Counted from the stretch's first letter, positions 8,238 to 18,320 are shown. The stretch: DNA of 64,000 nt from Brucella tritici (GCF_008932295.1 NZ_WBWA01000004.1:170762-234761), one strand, 5' to 3'. Notes: generated from the sequence alone by a model not told the origin. Numbers and translations are program-made.

Positions 8238-8966
8238 GTGACGGAACAGGTTGTTGGCCCGATTATCGAACTTGAGAACGTTCATCTAACCCTTGGTCAC
8301 GCCGCCTCATCGGTGCATGTGCTGAAGGGCGTTTCCCTTCATATTTCGCAAGGACAGTCGGTCGGCATCGTTGGTCCATCCGGTTCCGGCAAGTCGACGC
8401 TGCTGATGGTTCTGGCAGGTCTCGAGCATGTCGATAACGGAACTGTGAAGATTGCCGGAGAGACGATCAGCCAGATGAGCGAAGATCAGGCTGCCGCTTT
8501 CCGTGGCGCTAATATCGGTATCGTATTCCAATCCTTCCACCTCATTCCAAACATGACTGCGCTGGAAAATGTCGCCGTGCCGCTGGAGCTTGCCGGTCGT
8601 CGCGACGCTTTCGATGTGGCCGAACGCGAATTGCGCGCCGTTGGCCTTGGCGAGCGCCTCACCCATTATCCATCGGAACTTTCCGGCGGCGAACAACAGC
8701 GCGTTGCGATTGCACGCGCTCTTGCGCCGAGCCCCAAAATCTTGATCGCGGATGAGCCGACCGGCAATCTCGACACCACGACGGGGCGCCAGATTGCCGA
8801 TCTCCTGTTCGCCAAGCAGCGCGAAAACGGCCTGACCATGGTGCTCGTCACGCATGACCCGGCGCTTGCGGCGCGCTGCGACATCGAAATCCCGGTACGC
8901 TCGGGCCGGATCGAAGAGCCTGCACAGGGCGGCTCTGTTCTCGAACCGCTGGCGGCTGGCGCATGA
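8238..8966 (+). CDS. ABC transporter ATP-binding protein, YbbA/LolD-like
   Basis: ATPase (242 aa) of a MacB/LolD-type ABC system, with no transport cycle assumed. Walker [11 protein letters not shown]-loop region [19 protein letters not shown] signature [15 protein letters not shown], Walker [13 protein letters not shown], and switch histidine in [11 protein letters not shown] is the start codon. Its ATGA stop/start overlap with the next gene shows the pair is translated together. By analogy with ybbA the partner permease is large and non-classical. Confidence 0.9.
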   Translation: MTEQVVGPIIELENVHLTLGHAASSVHVLKGVSLHISQGQSVGIVGPSGSGKSTLLMVLAGLEHVDNGTVKIAGETISQMSEDQAAAFRGANIGIVFQSFHLIPNMTALENVAVPLELAGRRDAFDVAERELRAVGLGERLTHYPSELSGGEQQRVAIARALAPSPKILIADEPTGNLDTTTGRQIADLLFAKQRENGLTMVLVTHDPALAARCDIEIPVRSGRIEEPAQGGSVLEPLAAGA

Positions 8967-11512
8967 GTGCGGCAAAGTCGTTCTCGCTTGCTCTCCGCTT
9001 TGCGCTCCGTGAAATGCGCGGCGGCCTGTCCGGTTTCTATATTTTCCTCGCCTGTATCGCGCTTGGCGTTGCCGCCATCGGCGGCGTCAACTCGGTGGCG
9101 CGGTCGGTCAGCACCGGCATTGCATCGGAAGGTCAGAGCATTCTCGGCGGCGATGTCAGCTTTGCGCTCAATCAGCGGGAAGTGACGGCGGAAGAGCGCG
9201 CCTTCATCGAAAAGCAGGGCAGAACGGCGGAAAGCGCCACCATGCGCTCCATGGCGCGCATGCCCGATGGCTCCGACCAGTCGCTGGTCGAAGTGAAGGC
9301 TGTCGACGCTGCCTATCCGCTTTACGGCGAACTGAAGGTCCAGCCGCAGCAATCGCTCGCTGACATGACCGATAAGAAGGACGGCATTTATGGCGCTGCC
9401 GTCGCCCAGGATTTTCTCAATCGCATGGACCTGTCGCTTGGCGCGAAAGTTCTGCTCGGTTCGCAGACGTTTGAGCTGCGCGGCCTGATCGAGAGCGAGC
9501 CGGACCTGCTTTCCTCGGGTTTCAATTTTGCGCCGCGCTTTCTGGTTTCGCTGGATGGCCTGCGCGCTTCCGGCCTCATTCAACCGGGTAGCCTTGTCGA
9601 TCATATCTACAAGGTCGCGCTTCCTGACGGCGCGCCGGATGCAGCAATTGCCGAAGTCAGGCGGCAGGCTGCTGCCGATTTCCCCGATGCAGGCTGGAAC
9701 ATTCGCTCCCGCGCCAATGCCGCGCCAGCTCTCAGCGCCAATATCGAGCGCTTCTCGCAGTTCCTCACGCTGGTGGGGCTGACAGCACTGATCGTCGGCG
9801 GTGTGGGCGTTGCGAATGCGGTGCGCGCCTATCTCGATGGCAAGCGCGGCGTGATCGCCACCTTCAAATCGCTTGGCGCGCCTGCGCGCTTCGCCGTGCT
9901 GGTCTATCTCGTGCAGATCATGGTGATCGGCTTCATAGGCATCGTTCTCGGGCTGATACTGGCGGCGATTATCCCCTATGCCGCTGCCATGGCGCTCGCC
10001 AATTATCTGCCGGTCGCCGGTGGCGGCGGTTTCTTCCCCGGTGCGCTGGCGCTTGCCGCCGTCTTCGGGCTCATTACCACGCTTGCTTTTGCCATCATTC
10101 CGCTTGGCAGGGCGCGGGATATTCCGGCGACGGCGCTTTTCCGCGAGCAGGGTTTTGAGCAGCGTGGCCTGCCACCGCTGCTTTACCTTGGATTGGCGGT
10201 GCTGCTGATTGCAGCTCTCGCCGGGCTGGCGCTTTACGTTGCCTATGATCGCCGCATCGCCGCAATCTTCATCGTCTCGGCCATCGCGGCTTTCGGCGTG
10301 CTGCGGCTTGTCGCCGACGGCATCCGCTGGCTTGCCCGCCGAGTTCCGCGCGTGCGTTCGACAGCGCTTCGGCTCGCAGTGGGCAACATCCATCGTCCCG
10401 GCGCGCTCACGCCCTCTGTGGTGCTTTCGCTTGGCCTTGGCCTGACGCTGATGGTGGCAATCGCACTGATCGACGGGAATCTGCGCCGCCAGGTGACGGA
10501 AAACATCCCGGCGCAGGCGCCCGATTTCTTCTTCGTCGATATTCAGAACCGCGACATCGGTGATTTCACCAAGCTGGTCAGCGGCATCGTGCCTGATGGC
10601 AAGCTCACCTCCGGTCCGATGCTGCGCGGGCGTATCGTTGCCTTCAATGGCACCAATGTGCGCGATATGACTATCCCGCCGGAAGCAGCCTGGGTGCTGC
10701 GTGGCGACCGCGGCATAACCTTTTCCAATACGGTCCCTGAAAACTCGACGCTGACGGAAGGCGAATGGTGGCCAGCCGATTATAGCGGCGAACCGCTGGT
10801 GTCCTTCGCGGAGCGTGAAGGCAAGGAACTGGGCCTGAAGCTGGGCGACACGGTGACGGTCAATGTGCTTGGCCGCAACATCAATGCGAAGATCGCAAGC
10901 TTCCGGCAGGTTCAGTGGGAAACGCTTGCGATGAATTTCGTCATGGTGTTTTCGCCCAATACCTTTGCCGGTGCGCCTGCGACGTGGCTTGCAACACTCA
11001 CCATTCCCGACAGCCTGAAGAACCTTGCGCCTGATGTGCTGCGGCAGGTCACCAAGACATGGCCTGCCGTCACGACAGTCAGCGTGACCGATGCGCTCAA
11101 TGTCGCGAATGATCTCATCAGCCAGCTTGCAACCGCCATCCGTGCCGCTGCCTCCATCGCGCTCGCCGCTTCGGTTCTGGTACTGGGTGGAGCGCTCGCA
11201 GCCGGTAACCGTGCCCGCGTTCACGATGCAGTGGTGCTGAAGACGCTGGGCGCCACGCGCGGCACGCTGATAACGGCCTATGTGCTTGAATATATGCTGC
11301 TCGGGCTTGCAACGGCGCTCTTCGCACTCGTCGCCGGCAGCGCGGCTGGCTGGTATGTCGTGGTCGAAATCATGAAGCTGAAAGCAAGCTTCCTGCCCGA
11401 TGTTGCGCTGATGACCGTTGCCATAGCGCTGGTGCTGACTGTCGGTTTCGGACTGGCCGGGACATGGCGCGTTCTCGGCCAGAAGCCCGCCCAGGTGCTC
11501 AGAACCATATGA
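8963..11512 (+). CDS. Large FtsX-like ABC permease (YbbP family)
   Basis: 849 aa. Architecture is that of YbbP: one N-terminal membrane helix (~residues 20-42), a large periplasmic MacB-PCD domain, three helices at ~265-385 carrying an FtsX domain, further helices, a second periplasmic domain (~515-710), and a last FtsX block (~720-845) ending in [12 protein letters not shown]. Overlaps the ATPase gene by four bases (ATGA). Likely acts on lipids or lipoproteins at the inner membrane, but the substrate is unknown in the family. Confidence 0.88.
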   Translation: MSAAKSFSLALRFALREMRGGLSGFYIFLACIALGVAAIGGVNSVARSVSTGIASEGQSILGGDVSFALNQREVTAEERAFIEKQGRTAESATMRSMARMPDGSDQSLVEVKAVDAAYPLYGELKVQPQQSLADMTDKKDGIYGAAVAQDFLNRMDLSLGAKVLLGSQTFELRGLIESEPDLLSSGFNFAPRFLVSLDGLRASGLIQPGSLVDHIYKVALPDGAPDAAIAEVRRQAAADFPDAGWNIRSRANAAPALSANIERFSQFLTLVGLTALIVGGVGVANAVRAYLDGKRGVIATFKSLGAPARFAVLVYLVQIMVIGFIGIVLGLILAAIIPYAAAMALANYLPVAGGGGFFPGALALAAVFGLITTLAFAIIPLGRARDIPATALFREQGFEQRGLPPLLYLGLAVLLIAALAGLALYVAYDRRIAAIFIVSAIAAFGVLRLVADGIRWLARRVPRVRSTALRLAVGNIHRPGALTPSVVLSLGLGLTLMVAIALIDGNLRRQVTENIPAQAPDFFFVDIQNRDIGDFTKLVSGIVPDGKLTSGPMLRGRIVAFNGTNVRDMTIPPEAAWVLRGDRGITFSNTVPENSTLTEGEWWPADYSGEPLVSFAEREGKELGLKLGDTVTVNVLGRNINAKIASFRQVQWETLAMNFVMVFSPNTFAGAPATWLATLTIPDSLKNLAPDVLRQVTKTWPAVTTVSVTDALNVANDLISQLATAIRAAASIALAASVLVLGGALAAGNRARVHDAVVLKTLGATRGTLITAYVLEYMLLGLATALFALVAGSAAGWYVVVEIMKLKASFLPDVALMTVAIALVLTVGFGLAGTWRVLGQKPAQVLRTI

Positions 11513-11639
11513 ACGATTTGTAATAGGGAAGGGTGAGAAAACGTAAGCCGTTGGATATTATGGATAATGCGTTTGCGCGTTCGCGCCGATGCATCACGTT
11601 TTTTTACAGGTGGTACTTGTACGCGAAGGCCGAAATCCC
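11513..11639. other. Intergenic stretch before the ybhL leader
   Basis: Should contain the promoter for the Bax-inhibitor-like gene. It holds a G-rich then T-rich patch (CACGTTTTTTTACAGG) and nothing coding. Confidence 0.4.
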
Positions 11640-11727
11640 CATAATGTCAGGCAGGCATGCTGGGGTCCCGCCAGCGGCGCCTGGCGGCGGCTCGGCCTTT
11701 TGAGCGCCCCGACACCGGACGGGACAT
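11640..11727 (+). ncRNA. Probable ybhL leader RNA (5'-UTR structured element)
   Basis: A structured RNA motif is known upstream of ybhL-type genes in alphaproteobacteria (ybhL motif). Here the leader folds with an outer pairing GTCCCG (11665) to CGGGAC (11720), an inner 7-bp hairpin CCGCCAG/CTGGCGG (11668 and 11681), and a smaller GCTC/GAGC hairpin. AAGAGGA before the ATG is the ribosome site. The assignment rests on gene context plus visible folding, not on an alignment. Confidence 0.6.
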
Positions 11728-11745
11728 GGCAAGAGGATTTAAGTC

Positions 11746-12528
11746 ATGGCTGACTTTCGCAATATTCAGGCACAGCAGAGGCCGGTAGGCGGCGCTCGTG
11801 CTGATGCGGGCATCGATCAGGGCCTGCGCAGCTATATGCTTGGCGTTTATAACATGATGGCTATCGGCTTGGCCGTTACCGGCCTTGCCGCATTTGCCGT
11901 TGCAGCACTCGCAACGACCACGGACCCGTCCGCAGCCGTCGCGCAGCTTGCTAACGGCAAGATGCTCACCGGTCTCGGTGTGGCGCTCTACACGTCCCCG
12001 CTCCGCTGGGTTGTGATGCTTGCGCCGCTCGCGGCAGTGTTCTTCCTGAGCTTCCGCATCGAGCGTCTTTCGGTCTCGACCGCTAACGCCGTCTTCTGGG
12101 GCTATGCAGCTCTCGTCGGCCTGTCGCTGTCGTCGATCTTCCTGGTCTTCACCGGCCAGAGCATCGTCCGCACCTTCTTCGTGACGGCTGCCTCTTTCGG
12201 CGCGCTGTCGCTCTACGGTTACACAACCAAGCGCGACCTGTCCGCCATGGGCTCGTTCCTGATCATGGGCCTGTTCGGCCTGATCCTGGCATCGGTCGTC
12301 AACATCTTCCTCGGCTCCACCGCGCTGCAGTTCGCGATCTCGGTGATCGGCGTTCTGATCTTCGCAGGCCTCACCGCCTACGACACGCAGTCGATCAAGG
12401 AAATGTACTACGAAGGCGATTCTTCGGATGCGAATGGCCGCAAGGTCGTAATGGGCGCACTGCGTCTCTACCTCGACTTCATCAACATGTTCACCTTCCT
12501 GCTGCAGTTCATGGGCAACCGCGACTAA
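11746..12528 (+). CDS. Bax inhibitor-1 / YccA family membrane protein (YbhL-like)
   Basis: Integral membrane protein, 260 aa, seven predicted helices from residue ~35 to ~255, with a short basic N-terminus. Family marks: YMLGVYNMMAIGLAVTG in helix 1 and AYDTQSIKEMYYEG before the last helix, containing the conserved aspartate region of TMBIM/YetJ-type pH-sensitive calcium leak channels. Function in bacteria is uncertain. Monocistronic between a structured leader and a strong terminator. Confidence 0.9.
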   Translation: MADFRNIQAQQRPVGGARADAGIDQGLRSYMLGVYNMMAIGLAVTGLAAFAVAALATTTDPSAAVAQLANGKMLTGLGVALYTSPLRWVVMLAPLAAVFFLSFRIERLSVSTANAVFWGYAALVGLSLSSIFLVFTGQSIVRTFFVTAASFGALSLYGYTTKRDLSAMGSFLIMGLFGLILASVVNIFLGSTALQFAISVIGVLIFAGLTAYDTQSIKEMYYEGDSSDANGRKVVMGALRLYLDFINMFTFLLQFMGNRD

Positions 12529-12549
12529 TCGGCTGAAGGGTACTTGAAC

Positions 12550-12578
12550 AAAAGGGCAGCGGAAACGCTGCCCTTTTT
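12550..12578 (+). terminator. Intrinsic terminator of the Bax-inhibitor-like gene
   Basis: GGGCAGCG / CGCTGCCC stem with a GAAA tetraloop, preceded by AAAA and followed by TTTTT. Confidence 0.93.
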
Positions 12579-12646
12579 GCTTTTGTCCATATGATTACTG
12601 ATGCATGGTGGAAGCCTTATCAAAACACTTTACTCCGGTTCCTCCC

Positions 12647-13186
12647 ATGCCCGTCATTCGTGATTTTCAGCCTGCCGATATCGAAACGATCACCGCAATC
12701 TATACGGAAGCCGTTCTGACCGGCGCCGGCTCCTATGAGATCGAGCCGCCGGCAATGGACGAAATGGTGAAGCGTTTTGAAGCATTCGTGGAACAGGGCT
12801 TTCCGATCCTCGTCGCGGAGGAGGACGGCAGGGTTCTGGGCTATGCCTATGCGAGTTATTTCCGCGTCAGGCCTGCCTATCGCTGGCTTGCGGAGGATTC
12901 GATCTATATCGCTCCGGATGCGAAGGGAAAGGGCATCGGCAAGCTCCTCTTGCGCGAACTTATCGAGCGCATTTCCGCATTGGGGTTCCGGCAATTGCTT
13001 GCGGTGATCGGCGATGGCGAACACAATATCGGTTCGGTCAAGCTCCATGAGAGCCTTGGTTTCACCCATTGCGGACGTATCGAGGGCTCCGGCTTCAAGC
13101 ACGGGCGCTGGCTGGACACGGTGCTGATGCAACTGCCGCTCAATGGCGGACGTTCAATCGAGCCGGGTACGCCGCCGCTTGCATAA
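12647..13186 (+). CDS. GNAT N-acetyltransferase (phosphinothricin acetyltransferase-like)
   Basis: 179 aa. Acetyl-CoA loop DAKGKGIGKLLL (motif A, R/QxxGxG/A) and the C-terminal GFTHCGRIEGSGFKHGRWLDTVLM, a strongly conserved block in the Pat/Bar-like and methionine-sulfone acetyltransferase branch. I chose MPVIRDFQPAD over the ATG 42 bases upstream because the family opens with VIRDF. Upstream sites have no clear Shine-Dalgarno, so the start is uncertain. Actual substrate unknown; resistance is only one possibility. Confidence 0.82.
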   Translation: MPVIRDFQPADIETITAIYTEAVLTGAGSYEIEPPAMDEMVKRFEAFVEQGFPILVAEEDGRVLGYAYASYFRVRPAYRWLAEDSIYIAPDAKGKGIGKLLLRELIERISALGFRQLLAVIGDGEHNIGSVKLHESLGFTHCGRIEGSGFKHGRWLDTVLMQLPLNGGRSIEPGTPPLA

Positions 13187-13209
13187 ATCATCTTCCTGCT
13201 GATTTGCCC

Positions 13210-13335
13210 GTGCGCCTGATCCCTCGATCCCTCGAGACGCCGTTTTCAACGGCTCCTCAGGATGAGGGGGCGTGTAATCTGCAAGGTTTAATTCCGCCGC
13301 AACGCCCCCGCCCTGAGCTTGTCGAAGGGTCGGTT
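13210..13335. repeat. Composite intergenic repeat with CTCAGGATGAGG and CCCTGAGCTTGTCGAAGGG
   Basis: Between the convergent GNAT and DUF2794 genes. Contains a CCTCAGGATGAGG motif after a GCCGTTTTCAACGGC hairpin, GGGGGCG matched by CGCCCCC, and CCCTGAGCTTGTCGAAGGG. These are dispersed repeat motifs common in alphaproteobacterial intergenic regions. Confidence 0.7.
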
Positions 13336-13372
13336 TGGAAGATTGGGTTGTCAAATATCCCTATATGAAGGA

Positions 13373-13765
13373 TCAGCTTTCAACGAGCTTGAGGCTCTTG
13401 TCGAACACCCGCAACACGCGTTCCAGCTCGTGGCCGCGCTTCATGATAAGCCCGCTTGCGGCAATGACCGAATAGGCACCCTGCTTGTGCGCCAGCTTCG
13501 GGTTTTTCTCGATACGGAAAAGCGGCATCTCGCTTGCCCGACGAAAGATGGAGAACACGGCGCGGTCGGCCAGATGGTCGATGGCATAATCGCGCCACGT
13601 GCCGGAGGCGACCATGCGACCGTAAATATTCAGGATTTTTCCGAGTTCATGCCGGTTGAAACTGACGGGAGCAGATCGCGCACGGTCGAGAGGAACGACC
13701 TTTGGCGAAGCAGACGAGGGAGAAGGGGATGACAAATCCTCATTCGCTGCGCTTGACGTATCCAT
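13373..13765 (-). CDS. DUF2794 domain-containing protein
   Basis: 130 aa soluble protein. The first ~30 residues are serine/proline-rich, then the family core: RHELGKILNIYGRMVASG, WRDYAIDHL and the RIEKNPKLAHKQGAY segment. Start is ATG with GGAAGGAA immediately upstream; a 30-codon in-frame extension exists but has no similarity and an unlikely start. Function unknown; the family is confined largely to alphaproteobacteria. Confidence 0.8.
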   Translation of the reverse strand: MDTSSAANEDLSSPSPSSASPKVVPLDRARSAPVSFNRHELGKILNIYGRMVASGTWRDYAIDHLADRAVFSIFRRASEMPLFRIEKNPKLAHKQGAYSVIAASGLIMKRGHELERVLRVFDKSLKLVES

Positions 13766-14119
13766 TTCCTTCCTTTCAGCCTTTTGCAGAGCACGGACCG
13801 AAAATCGGGCAGGCTCATAAACAAACTGCGCGCAACCGGTTTGGATATTCGGCAATGGCGAAGAAGCGAACCGAACCGGCGCATGACAACAGGGTGATGC
13901 TTTTGTGAAGCAATTTCAAGGGGAGGCTTTTGCGGACTCGTTTTCGCCACCAATTATTCACCGGGAAAAGACCCAATAAATAGGGGTTAGAGGCTCTATA
14001 TTAGTTATTCACGAAAAGAGAATGCCTGTTTGCAATGGTGATTGTCGGCCACATTTTCGCCTTGTCAGCTTCGCATTCCAGCCTGATTATGGCTTCAGCA
14101 TCTACACGTTGCCTGAGAC
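13766..14119. other. Intergenic region upstream of DUF2794, no clear gene
   Basis: Carries the DUF2794 promoter. A frame of 90 codons starts in it (14022) and runs to 14294, but its codon pattern is unlike the neighbours and it crosses a strong hairpin, so I do not call it a gene. A short frame from 14134 opening MSDPKPPAQRTARAEP is also possible. Confidence 0.4.
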
Positions 14120-14180
14120 GGTTCGGTTCGGGTATGTCCGACCCCAAGCCCCCCGCCCAAAGGACTGCCCGAGCCGAACC
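14120..14180 (+). ncRNA. Strong hairpin with C-rich loop, candidate small RNA
   Basis: Arms GGTTCGGTTCGGG (14120-14132) and CCCGAGCCGAACC (14168-14180) pair with a single G-T wobble. GTCC/GGAC inside extends the stem. The loop is almost only C and A (CCCCAAGCCCCCCGCCC). No T-run follows, so it is not a simple terminator. Confidence 0.35.
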
Positions 14181-14326
14181 AACCTTCTCCAGCCTCCGCT
14201 GAACCAAGTTGCAACACGCGCCCAGGTGCCCGACGCTACATCAGCCCAAAATGAAAATCTGTTCGATCTGATCGAAGCGCATTTCTCGCTGTAAATCACG
14301 CGGGAGCGGTGAGGATCGCAGAAAGC

Positions 14327-15145
14327 TCAGAGGCCGATCGGCTTCTTCTGCTTGAACATGGCCGCGCCATGGATGGGGCCGAGCGAATTGTCGTCGCGCG
14401 TTTCCTGCAGCACCACGGCGGTGCCCGAAACATCCTTGCGTTTCAGTTCCGAAGCCGGGATTTCGATCTTCAGCGGCTTGCCATCCCACATGCCAATCGT
14501 ATTCGTATCGCGAACCGTATTGCGATAGGTGACAGCCTGACCGGCATTTTCGCCCTCGGTGATCGGAATGGTCACGGAATCGCGGAAATAGAACAGCACC
14601 ACATGCACGGGCGCTTCCGGCTTCTTGCCTGCGCCAATTTCGATGGACAGACGCCCGTCATCAAGCTGTGTGATCGAAACCGGCACGTCCAGCTTGTTGG
14701 CTGCAATCTGTGCCTTAACGGCTTCCCTGTCGCGACCGTTGACTTCCACCGTGCCATTGATGATGGCTTGCGGCGTATAGATCATGCGCGCATTGAAGGA
14801 ATTGCGATAGGCGTTCTGCCGGTCGGTGTTTTCCTGGGTGGCAAGCGTGTCGCGCCATCCCATATAATCCCAGTAATTGACGTGGAACGACAGCGCCAGA
14901 ACATTGGGATCGTCGGCATATTTCGCGAAATTCTGGTCAGCCTGGGGGCAGGACTTGCAGCCCTGGCTGGTGTAGAGCTCCAGAACGGCGGTCTTCTTGT
15001 TGCTGTCCTGTGCCTTGGCCTGGCCCTGCATGGAGATGCAGCCGGTGAATGCCAGCCCCAGAACGGCACAGATGCTACGCCAGCCGGGCAAATGCTCACC
15101 GGTAAGCCATGAACCTGTCCCATAGAAGGGGGCGTGGAGTATCAC
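14327..15145 (-). CDS. DUF1223 exported thioredoxin-fold protein
   Basis: 272 aa. N-terminal hydrophobic stretch ending AKAQD (about residue 46) is an export signal; a cysteine at residue 36 (FTGC) could alternatively be lipidated. Then VLELYTSQGCKSCPQAD places a CxxC at residues 63 and 66 of a thioredoxin-like fold. Family members are secreted proteins of alphaproteobacteria with unknown redox role. The first 20 residues look unlike a normal signal start, so translation may begin later. Confidence 0.85.
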   Translation of the reverse strand: MILHAPFYGTGSWLTGEHLPGWRSICAVLGLAFTGCISMQGQAKAQDSNKKTAVLELYTSQGCKSCPQADQNFAKYADDPNVLALSFHVNYWDYMGWRDTLATQENTDRQNAYRNSFNARMIYTPQAIINGTVEVNGRDREAVKAQIAANKLDVPVSITQLDDGRLSIEIGAGKKPEAPVHVVLFYFRDSVTIPITEGENAGQAVTYRNTVRDTNTIGMWDGKPLKIEIPASELKRKDVSGTAVVLQETRDDNSLGPIHGAAMFKQKKPIGL

Positions 15146-15298
15146 TTCGTTTCATCCTGCAATAATTGTCGCTGACATCTATTATGTAAGAAGTCCTGCA
15201 ATCAATAGGAATTCACGTTGCGGTGAGATTCGCAGAGGTTGCGAATCTCCTATCAGAATCAGCCACAACAGATTGTGCGGAAGCGAGACTGGTTGAAC

Positions 15299-15517
15299 AT
15301 GAGATCGAGCTTGAGAGAAAAAGTCATCGCAATTTGCGATGAGAAGATAGCGAAAAAGGGCGAGCAGGTCGGTATTTCGTTCTATGCCTTCTTTGCCAAC
15401 AAGAATACGGAGCCGGAACTGCTCATGGAGGCTGCCGAGTGGTGGATCAAGACCCATACCCTCGATCACTTTGAAAAAGCGGTAAAAGTCAGGGAAATGA
15501 TCCGATCAGGCCGATAG
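15299..15517 (+). CDS. Small conserved protein, possibly DUF6500
   Basis: 72 aa, MRSSLREKVIAICDEK then VGISFYAFFANKN and a tail rich in charged residues. Looks like a small helical protein with good coding character. I chose the ATG matching this start; the in-frame ATG 60 bases upstream adds a residue run with no similarity. The DUF6500 name is from recall only. It is followed by a bidirectional terminator shared with acnA. Confidence 0.6.
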   Translation: MRSSLREKVIAICDEKIAKKGEQVGISFYAFFANKNTEPELLMEAAEWWIKTHTLDHFEKAVKVREMIRSGR

Positions 15518-15540
15518 GCTCCATGTCTGCTCTAAAATAA

Positions 15541-15567
15541 AAAGCCGCCGGATTTCTCCGGCGGCTT
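15541..15567. terminator. Bidirectional terminator between the small protein and acnA
   Basis: AAGCCGCCGG / CCGGCGGCTT stem around ATTT T loop, with A-rich flank to the left and T-rich to the right, so it serves both converging genes. Confidence 0.9.
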
Positions 15568-15588
15568 CTGATTTTTATGCTTTGCTGA

Positions 15589-18276
15589 TTAAGCAGCCAG
15601 ATCGCGCAGAACGGTCTGCAGGATGCCGCCATTCTTCATGTAGTCGAGCTCGTCCAGCGTATCGATGCGGCAGATGAGTGGAACCTTCTTCACCGTGCCG
15701 TCGGCAAAAGTGATGGAAGCTTCGACTTTCTGGCGCGGACGTACATCTGCAAGACCTTCGATGGAGACCATCTCGTCGCCCTTGAGGCCGAGTGTCTGCC
15801 AGCTTGTGCCTTCCTCGAAGACGAAAGGCACAATGCCCATGCCAACGAGGTTGGAGCGGTGGATACGCTCGAAGGACTGCGCGATCACGGCCTTGACGCC
15901 GAGCAGGTTGGTGCCCTTGGCAGCCCAGTCACGCGAAGAACCGTTACCGTATTCGACGCCAGCGAAGACGACGAGCGGCACGCCCTCGGCCTTGTACTGC
16001 ATGGCAGCATCATAGATCGAGGTTTCTTCCTTCGACGGATAGTGGATGGTGTAGCCGCCTTCACGTCCGTTTTCGCCCAGCATGTGGTTGCGAATGCGGA
16101 TGTTTGCGAAGGTGCCGCGCATCATCACTTCATGGTTGCCGCGGCGCGTACCGTACTGGTTGAAGTCGGCAATGCCGACGCCATGGTCGATGAGATACTT
16201 GCCAGCAGGCGACTGCGCCTTGATGGAACCGGCAGGTGAAATGTGGTCGGTCGTGATCTTGTCGCCGAAGAGACCCAGAATGCGGGCACCCTTGACGTCG
16301 CCGATCGTGCCAGCCGACTTGCCCATGCCGACGAAGTAAGGCGGGTTCTGCACATAGGTCGAGTTGTCGTCCCATGCATAGGTCTGGCCCGCAGGAACCT
16401 GAACGGCCTGCCAGTTTTCGTCGCCCTTGAACACGTCCGCATATTTTTCGGAGAAAATCTTGCGGGTGACGTTCTTGGCGATGAATTCCTGGATTTCCTG
16501 AGAGGAAGGCCAGATGTCGCGGAGGAACACCGGATTTCCGTTCTGATCTTCGCCGAGCGGCTCCTTGGTCAGGTCCTTGGTGACCGTACCGGCAAGAGCG
16601 TGGGCGACGACGAGCGGCGGCGAAGCAAGGTAGTTTGCCTGCACGTCAGGCGAAACGCGGCCTTCGAAGTTACGGTTGCCGGACAGAACGGCAGCCGCGA
16701 TCAGGCCCTTTTCGTTGATCGTCTTGGAGATCGGTGCAGGCAGCGGACCGGAATTGCCGATGCAGGTCGTGCAGCCGAAACCGACGAGGTTGAAGCCGAG
16801 CGCGTCGAGATCCTTCTGGAGGCCAGCGGATTCGAGATAGGCGGCAACGACCTGGGAGCCGGGTGCGAGCGAGGTCTTGACCCATGGCTTGGTCTTGAGA
16901 CCCTTGGCAACTGCGTTGCGGGCCAGAAGGCCGGCAGCGATCAGCACGCTCGGGTTCGAAGTGTTGGTGCACGACGTGATGGCGGCAATCGCCACATCGC
17001 CATGGCCGAGGTCATAGTCTTCGCCTTCAACGGCATAACGCGCGGTCTGGCCGGTGGTCTTCTTGTACTCGTTTTCGAGCGAGGTGGCGAAACCGGAACC
17101 GATGTTTTCCAGCGCGATGCGGCCTTCCGGACGCTTCGGACCGGCCATCGACGGAACGACGTCGCCCATGTCGAGTTCGAGAATGTCGGTGAAGACCGGA
17201 TCGGCAGCACCCTTGTCGCGCCACATGCCCTGTGCACGGCAATAAGCTTCGACGAGTTCGATGCGATGCTCGTCGCGACCGGTGGTATTCATGTAGTTCA
17301 GCGTTTCGCGGTCAACCGGGAAGAAACCGCAGGTCGCGCCATATTCCGGGCCCATATTGGCAATGGTTGCGCGATCGGCCAGCGTCATGTTTTCGAGGCC
17401 TTCGCCGAAGAACTCGACGAACTTGCCGACGACGCCCTTCTTGCGCAGCATCTGCGTGACGGTCAGAACGAGGTCGGTCGCGGTCACGCCTTCCTTGATC
17501 TTGCCGGTCAGGCGGAAGCCGACGACTTCCGGCAGAAGCATGGAAACCGGCTGGCCGAGCATGGCCGCTTCAGCTTCGATGCCGCCAACGCCCCAACCCA
17601 GAACGCCAAGGCCGTTGACCATGGTGGTGTGGCTGTCGGTGCCGACGCAGGTGTCGGGATAGGCAACGGTTTCGCCGTCTTCTTCCTTGGTCCAGACAGC
17701 CTGGGCCAGATATTCGAGGTTCACCTGATGGCAGATGCCGGTGCCAGGAGGAACAACGCGGAAGTTCTTGAATGCCTGCTGGCCCCACTTGAGGAAGCGG
17801 TAGCGTTCGCCATTGCGCTGATATTCGAGGTCCACATTGGCCTTGAATGCGCTTGGATTGCCGAATTCGTCGACGATGACCGAGTGGTCGATGACGAGAT
17901 CGACGGGAACGAGCGGGTTGATCTTTTCCGGATCGCCGCCGAGAGCCTTGAGGCCGTCGCGCATGGCTGCAAGGTCAACGACGGCAGGAACGCCGGTGAA
18001 GTCCTGCATCAGCACGCGGGCCGGACGATAGGCGATTTCCGCGCCTGCGGAACCGCGGTCGTTCAGCCACTTGGCAACAGCTTCGATGTCCGACTTCTTG
18101 ACGGAGCGGTCGTCCTCGAAGCGGAGCAGGTTCTCGAGCAGAACCTTCATGGAGAAAGGAAGCTTGGAGACGCCTTCGAGGCCGTTCTTTTCGGCTTCGG
18201 TCAGGCTGTAATAAACATAATCCTTACCGCCCACGGTAAGGGTTTTGCGGCATTTAAAGCTGTCGATGTGCGACAC
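15589..18276 (-). CDS. acnA: Aconitate hydratase A
   Basis: TCA-cycle isomerisation of citrate to isocitrate with a [4Fe-4S] cluster. 895 aa, as expected for the AcnA/IRP1 form. Cluster cysteines are in [11 protein letters not shown] near residue 435 and in [10 protein letters not shown] near residues 501-504; the swivel domain holds [16 protein letters not shown]. The start codon is GTG (codes [13 protein letters not shown]). Its Shine-Dalgarno AAGGA lies inside one arm of a perfect hairpin in the leader, which is unusual and suggests translational control. Confidence 0.95.
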   Translation of the reverse strand: MSHIDSFKCRKTLTVGGKDYVYYSLTEAEKNGLEGVSKLPFSMKVLLENLLRFEDDRSVKKSDIEAVAKWLNDRGSAGAEIAYRPARVLMQDFTGVPAVVDLAAMRDGLKALGGDPEKINPLVPVDLVIDHSVIVDEFGNPSAFKANVDLEYQRNGERYRFLKWGQQAFKNFRVVPPGTGICHQVNLEYLAQAVWTKEEDGETVAYPDTCVGTDSHTTMVNGLGVLGWGVGGIEAEAAMLGQPVSMLLPEVVGFRLTGKIKEGVTATDLVLTVTQMLRKKGVVGKFVEFFGEGLENMTLADRATIANMGPEYGATCGFFPVDRETLNYMNTTGRDEHRIELVEAYCRAQGMWRDKGAADPVFTDILELDMGDVVPSMAGPKRPEGRIALENIGSGFATSLENEYKKTTGQTARYAVEGEDYDLGHGDVAIAAITSCTNTSNPSVLIAAGLLARNAVAKGLKTKPWVKTSLAPGSQVVAAYLESAGLQKDLDALGFNLVGFGCTTCIGNSGPLPAPISKTINEKGLIAAAVLSGNRNFEGRVSPDVQANYLASPPLVVAHALAGTVTKDLTKEPLGEDQNGNPVFLRDIWPSSQEIQEFIAKNVTRKIFSEKYADVFKGDENWQAVQVPAGQTYAWDDNSTYVQNPPYFVGMGKSAGTIGDVKGARILGLFGDKITTDHISPAGSIKAQSPAGKYLIDHGVGIADFNQYGTRRGNHEVMMRGTFANIRIRNHMLGENGREGGYTIHYPSKEETSIYDAAMQYKAEGVPLVVFAGVEYGNGSSRDWAAKGTNLLGVKAVIAQSFERIHRSNLVGMGIVPFVFEEGTSWQTLGLKGDEMVSIEGLADVRPRQKVEASITFADGTVKKVPLICRIDTLDELDYMKNGGILQTVLRDLAA

Positions 18277-18320
18277 TGCGTTCGTCCTTCATGCTACTGG
18301 CCGGAAAACCAGGACGAACG
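18254..18320 (-). promoter_or_regulatory. acnA leader: hairpin over the ribosome-binding site plus overlapping short frame
   Basis: Perfect 10-bp inverted repeat, arms 18311-18320 and 18279-18288 (CGTTCGTCCT / AGGACGAACG), 22-nt loop, only two bases before the GTG of acnA. The 3' arm contains AGGA of the Shine-Dalgarno. An ATG in the loop opens a 12-codon frame, [12 protein letters not shown], which ends inside acnA in another frame. Confidence 0.55.

Noticed and set aside
8666..11224. 852-codon antisense frame over the YbbP-type permease
   Set aside because: Low-information arginine-rich translation; the plus-strand permease has all family features and couples to its ATPase.
14022..14294. 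90-codon frame as a protein gene
   Set aside because: Weak ribosome site, odd composition and overlap with a strong hairpin. Kept as a finding only.
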